Of a DNA stretch of 43,538 bases, positions 43,171 to 43,538 are shown piece after piece. The DNA lies in the NCBI GenBank assembly GCA_947179245.1, contig CAMXBD010000008.1, positions 1-43,538 of the forward strand, in the 5' to 3' direction. The translations under genes were made by a program, and so were the position numbers. Under the pieces are notes generated by a model. That model was given only the letters and a program-made list of their open reading frames with translations. It had not been told where the DNA came from and made no database searches. Within the stretch, counting starts at the first letter, position 1; each line of letters starts with the position of its first letter. This stretch comes from an uncultured Lachnospiraceae bacterium (GTDB lineage: Bacteria > Bacillota > Clostridia > Lachnospirales > Lachnospiraceae).

Positions 43171-43210
43171 AATTTTTGCGCTGACCGAGAGGTAAGCGCG
43201 TTGCGAACCC

Positions 43211-43296
43211 GGAGAGGTATCGAAGTGGTCATAACGAGGCGGTCTTGAAAACCGTTTGTCCGCAAGGGCGCGTGGGTTCGAATCCCACCCTCTCCG
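43211..43296 (+). tRNA. tRNA-Ser (UGA)
   Basis: GGAGAGG and CCTCTCC form the acceptor stem, GGTTCGAATCCC makes the T arm, and the loop CTTGAAA gives the anticodon TGA. A long variable arm (TTTGTCCGCAAGGGCG region) is typical for serine. The discriminator is G and CCA is not encoded. Confidence 0.95.
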
Positions 43297-43353
43297 CTGG
43301 AGATACCTCTCCAACCGAGCTTTATATAGAATGTATTATGGTAAGCTACATTT

Positions 43354-43443
43354 GGAGAAGTACCCAAGATGGCTGAAGGGACACCCCTGGAAAGGGTGCA
43401 GGTCGTTAATAGCGGCGCGAGGGTTCAAATCCCTCCTTCTCCG
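43354..43443 (+). tRNA. tRNA-Ser (GGA)
   Basis: GGAGAAG pairs with CTTCTCC, the loop CTGGAAA lies between CACCC and GGGTG and gives the anticodon GGA, the variable arm is long, and GGTTCAAATCC forms the T arm. The discriminator is G and CCA is not encoded. It lies 57 bases after the first tRNA, probably on the same transcript. Confidence 0.95.
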
Positions 43444-43538
43444 TTAGCTGCATTGCAGCTGTCAGCATCGGCATAGATGCAGTAGAACCTTGACAAATAA
43501 ACAGTAATGCAACCCTGAAAATTCAAGAGAATATTTCA

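Noticed and set aside
43018-43367. Minus-strand open frames over the tRNA-Ser genes (reading GWDSNPRA and GGIRTHAPL type peptides)
   Set aside because: These are the well-known false proteins produced by translating tRNA-Ser genes in reverse; the tRNA structures explain the DNA.
1-43538. CRISPR arrays, insertion sequences, integrases or a replication origin
   Set aside because: No regularly spaced repeats, transposase or integrase motifs, or DnaA-box clusters were seen; the only exact long repeat is the rnz duplication.
43444-43538. Right-edge sequence with TTGACA at 43490 as another promoter or an rRNA leader
   Set aside because: No matching -10 box at a normal distance, and the window ends before any gene could be seen.

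Overview
The window looks like chromosomal DNA of a Gram-positive Clostridia, most likely a Lachnospiraceae. The reasons are AGGAGG-type ribosome binding sites with frequent TTG and GTG starts, many lipobox proteins, a BlaI/M56 pair, a CpsB/CpsC/CpsD capsule operon, a fused TsaB-RimI gene and two serine tRNA genes without an encoded CCA. This is inferred from gene content; no search could be run.

Layout. 1-1.3 kb: the end of an acetyltransferase gene, a coupled PUA/ASCH-like gene and a separate ASCH gene. 1.4-7.1 kb: a sugar-type ABC importer (large lipoprotein binding protein plus two permeases, no ATPase) followed by an adaptor-like gene broken by an in-frame stop. 7.1-8.3 kb (minus): a membrane protein. 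8.6-11.9 kb: a HelD-type helicase with an unexpected C-terminal domain resembling the N-terminal domain of GH31 glycosidases. 11.9-12.5 kb (minus): a HigBA-like toxin-antitoxin pair. 13-16.2 kb: an HTH-methyltransferase, an MTA/SAH deaminase and cutC (minus). 16.4-18.8 kb: a BlaI/M56 sensor pair with two perfect operators.

19-32.3 kb is a surface-polysaccharide locus. A conserved module comes first: CpsB phosphatase, CpsC, CpsD kinase, LCP ligase, a sortase-like lipoprotein lacking its cysteine, a small secreted protein and the priming sugar transferase. A visibly AT-rich variable block follows: LicD, a cytidylyltransferase, three glycosyltransferases, a Wzy-like polymerase and a Wzx-like flippase. 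A terminator closes the locus. The priming enzyme starts the lipid-linked unit, the glycosyltransferases and LicD build and decorate it, Wzx and Wzy export and polymerise it, CpsB/C/D control length, and LCP attaches the polymer to the wall.

32.3-43.5 kb holds a collapsed ECF sigma/anti-sigma remnant, a PBECR4-like protein, a YcxB-like protein, and a tRNA-modification and housekeeping cluster (tsaE, tsaB-rimI, rnz, tsaD, ispD). Two lipoproteins and two tRNA-Ser genes end the window.

The main unusual points are: (i) cpsD and the LCP gene are separated only by a nine-A run, and the LCP frame has no usable start ahead of its membrane helix, so a frameshifted kinase-LCP fusion is likely; (ii) the helicase-GH31-like fusion; (iii) an exact 402-bp tandem duplication inside rnz that keeps a complete internal start; (iv) a sortase B-like lipoprotein with Gln in place of the catalytic Cys; (v) two genes with in-frame stops, one of them also an internal fusion of sigma and anti-sigma parts.
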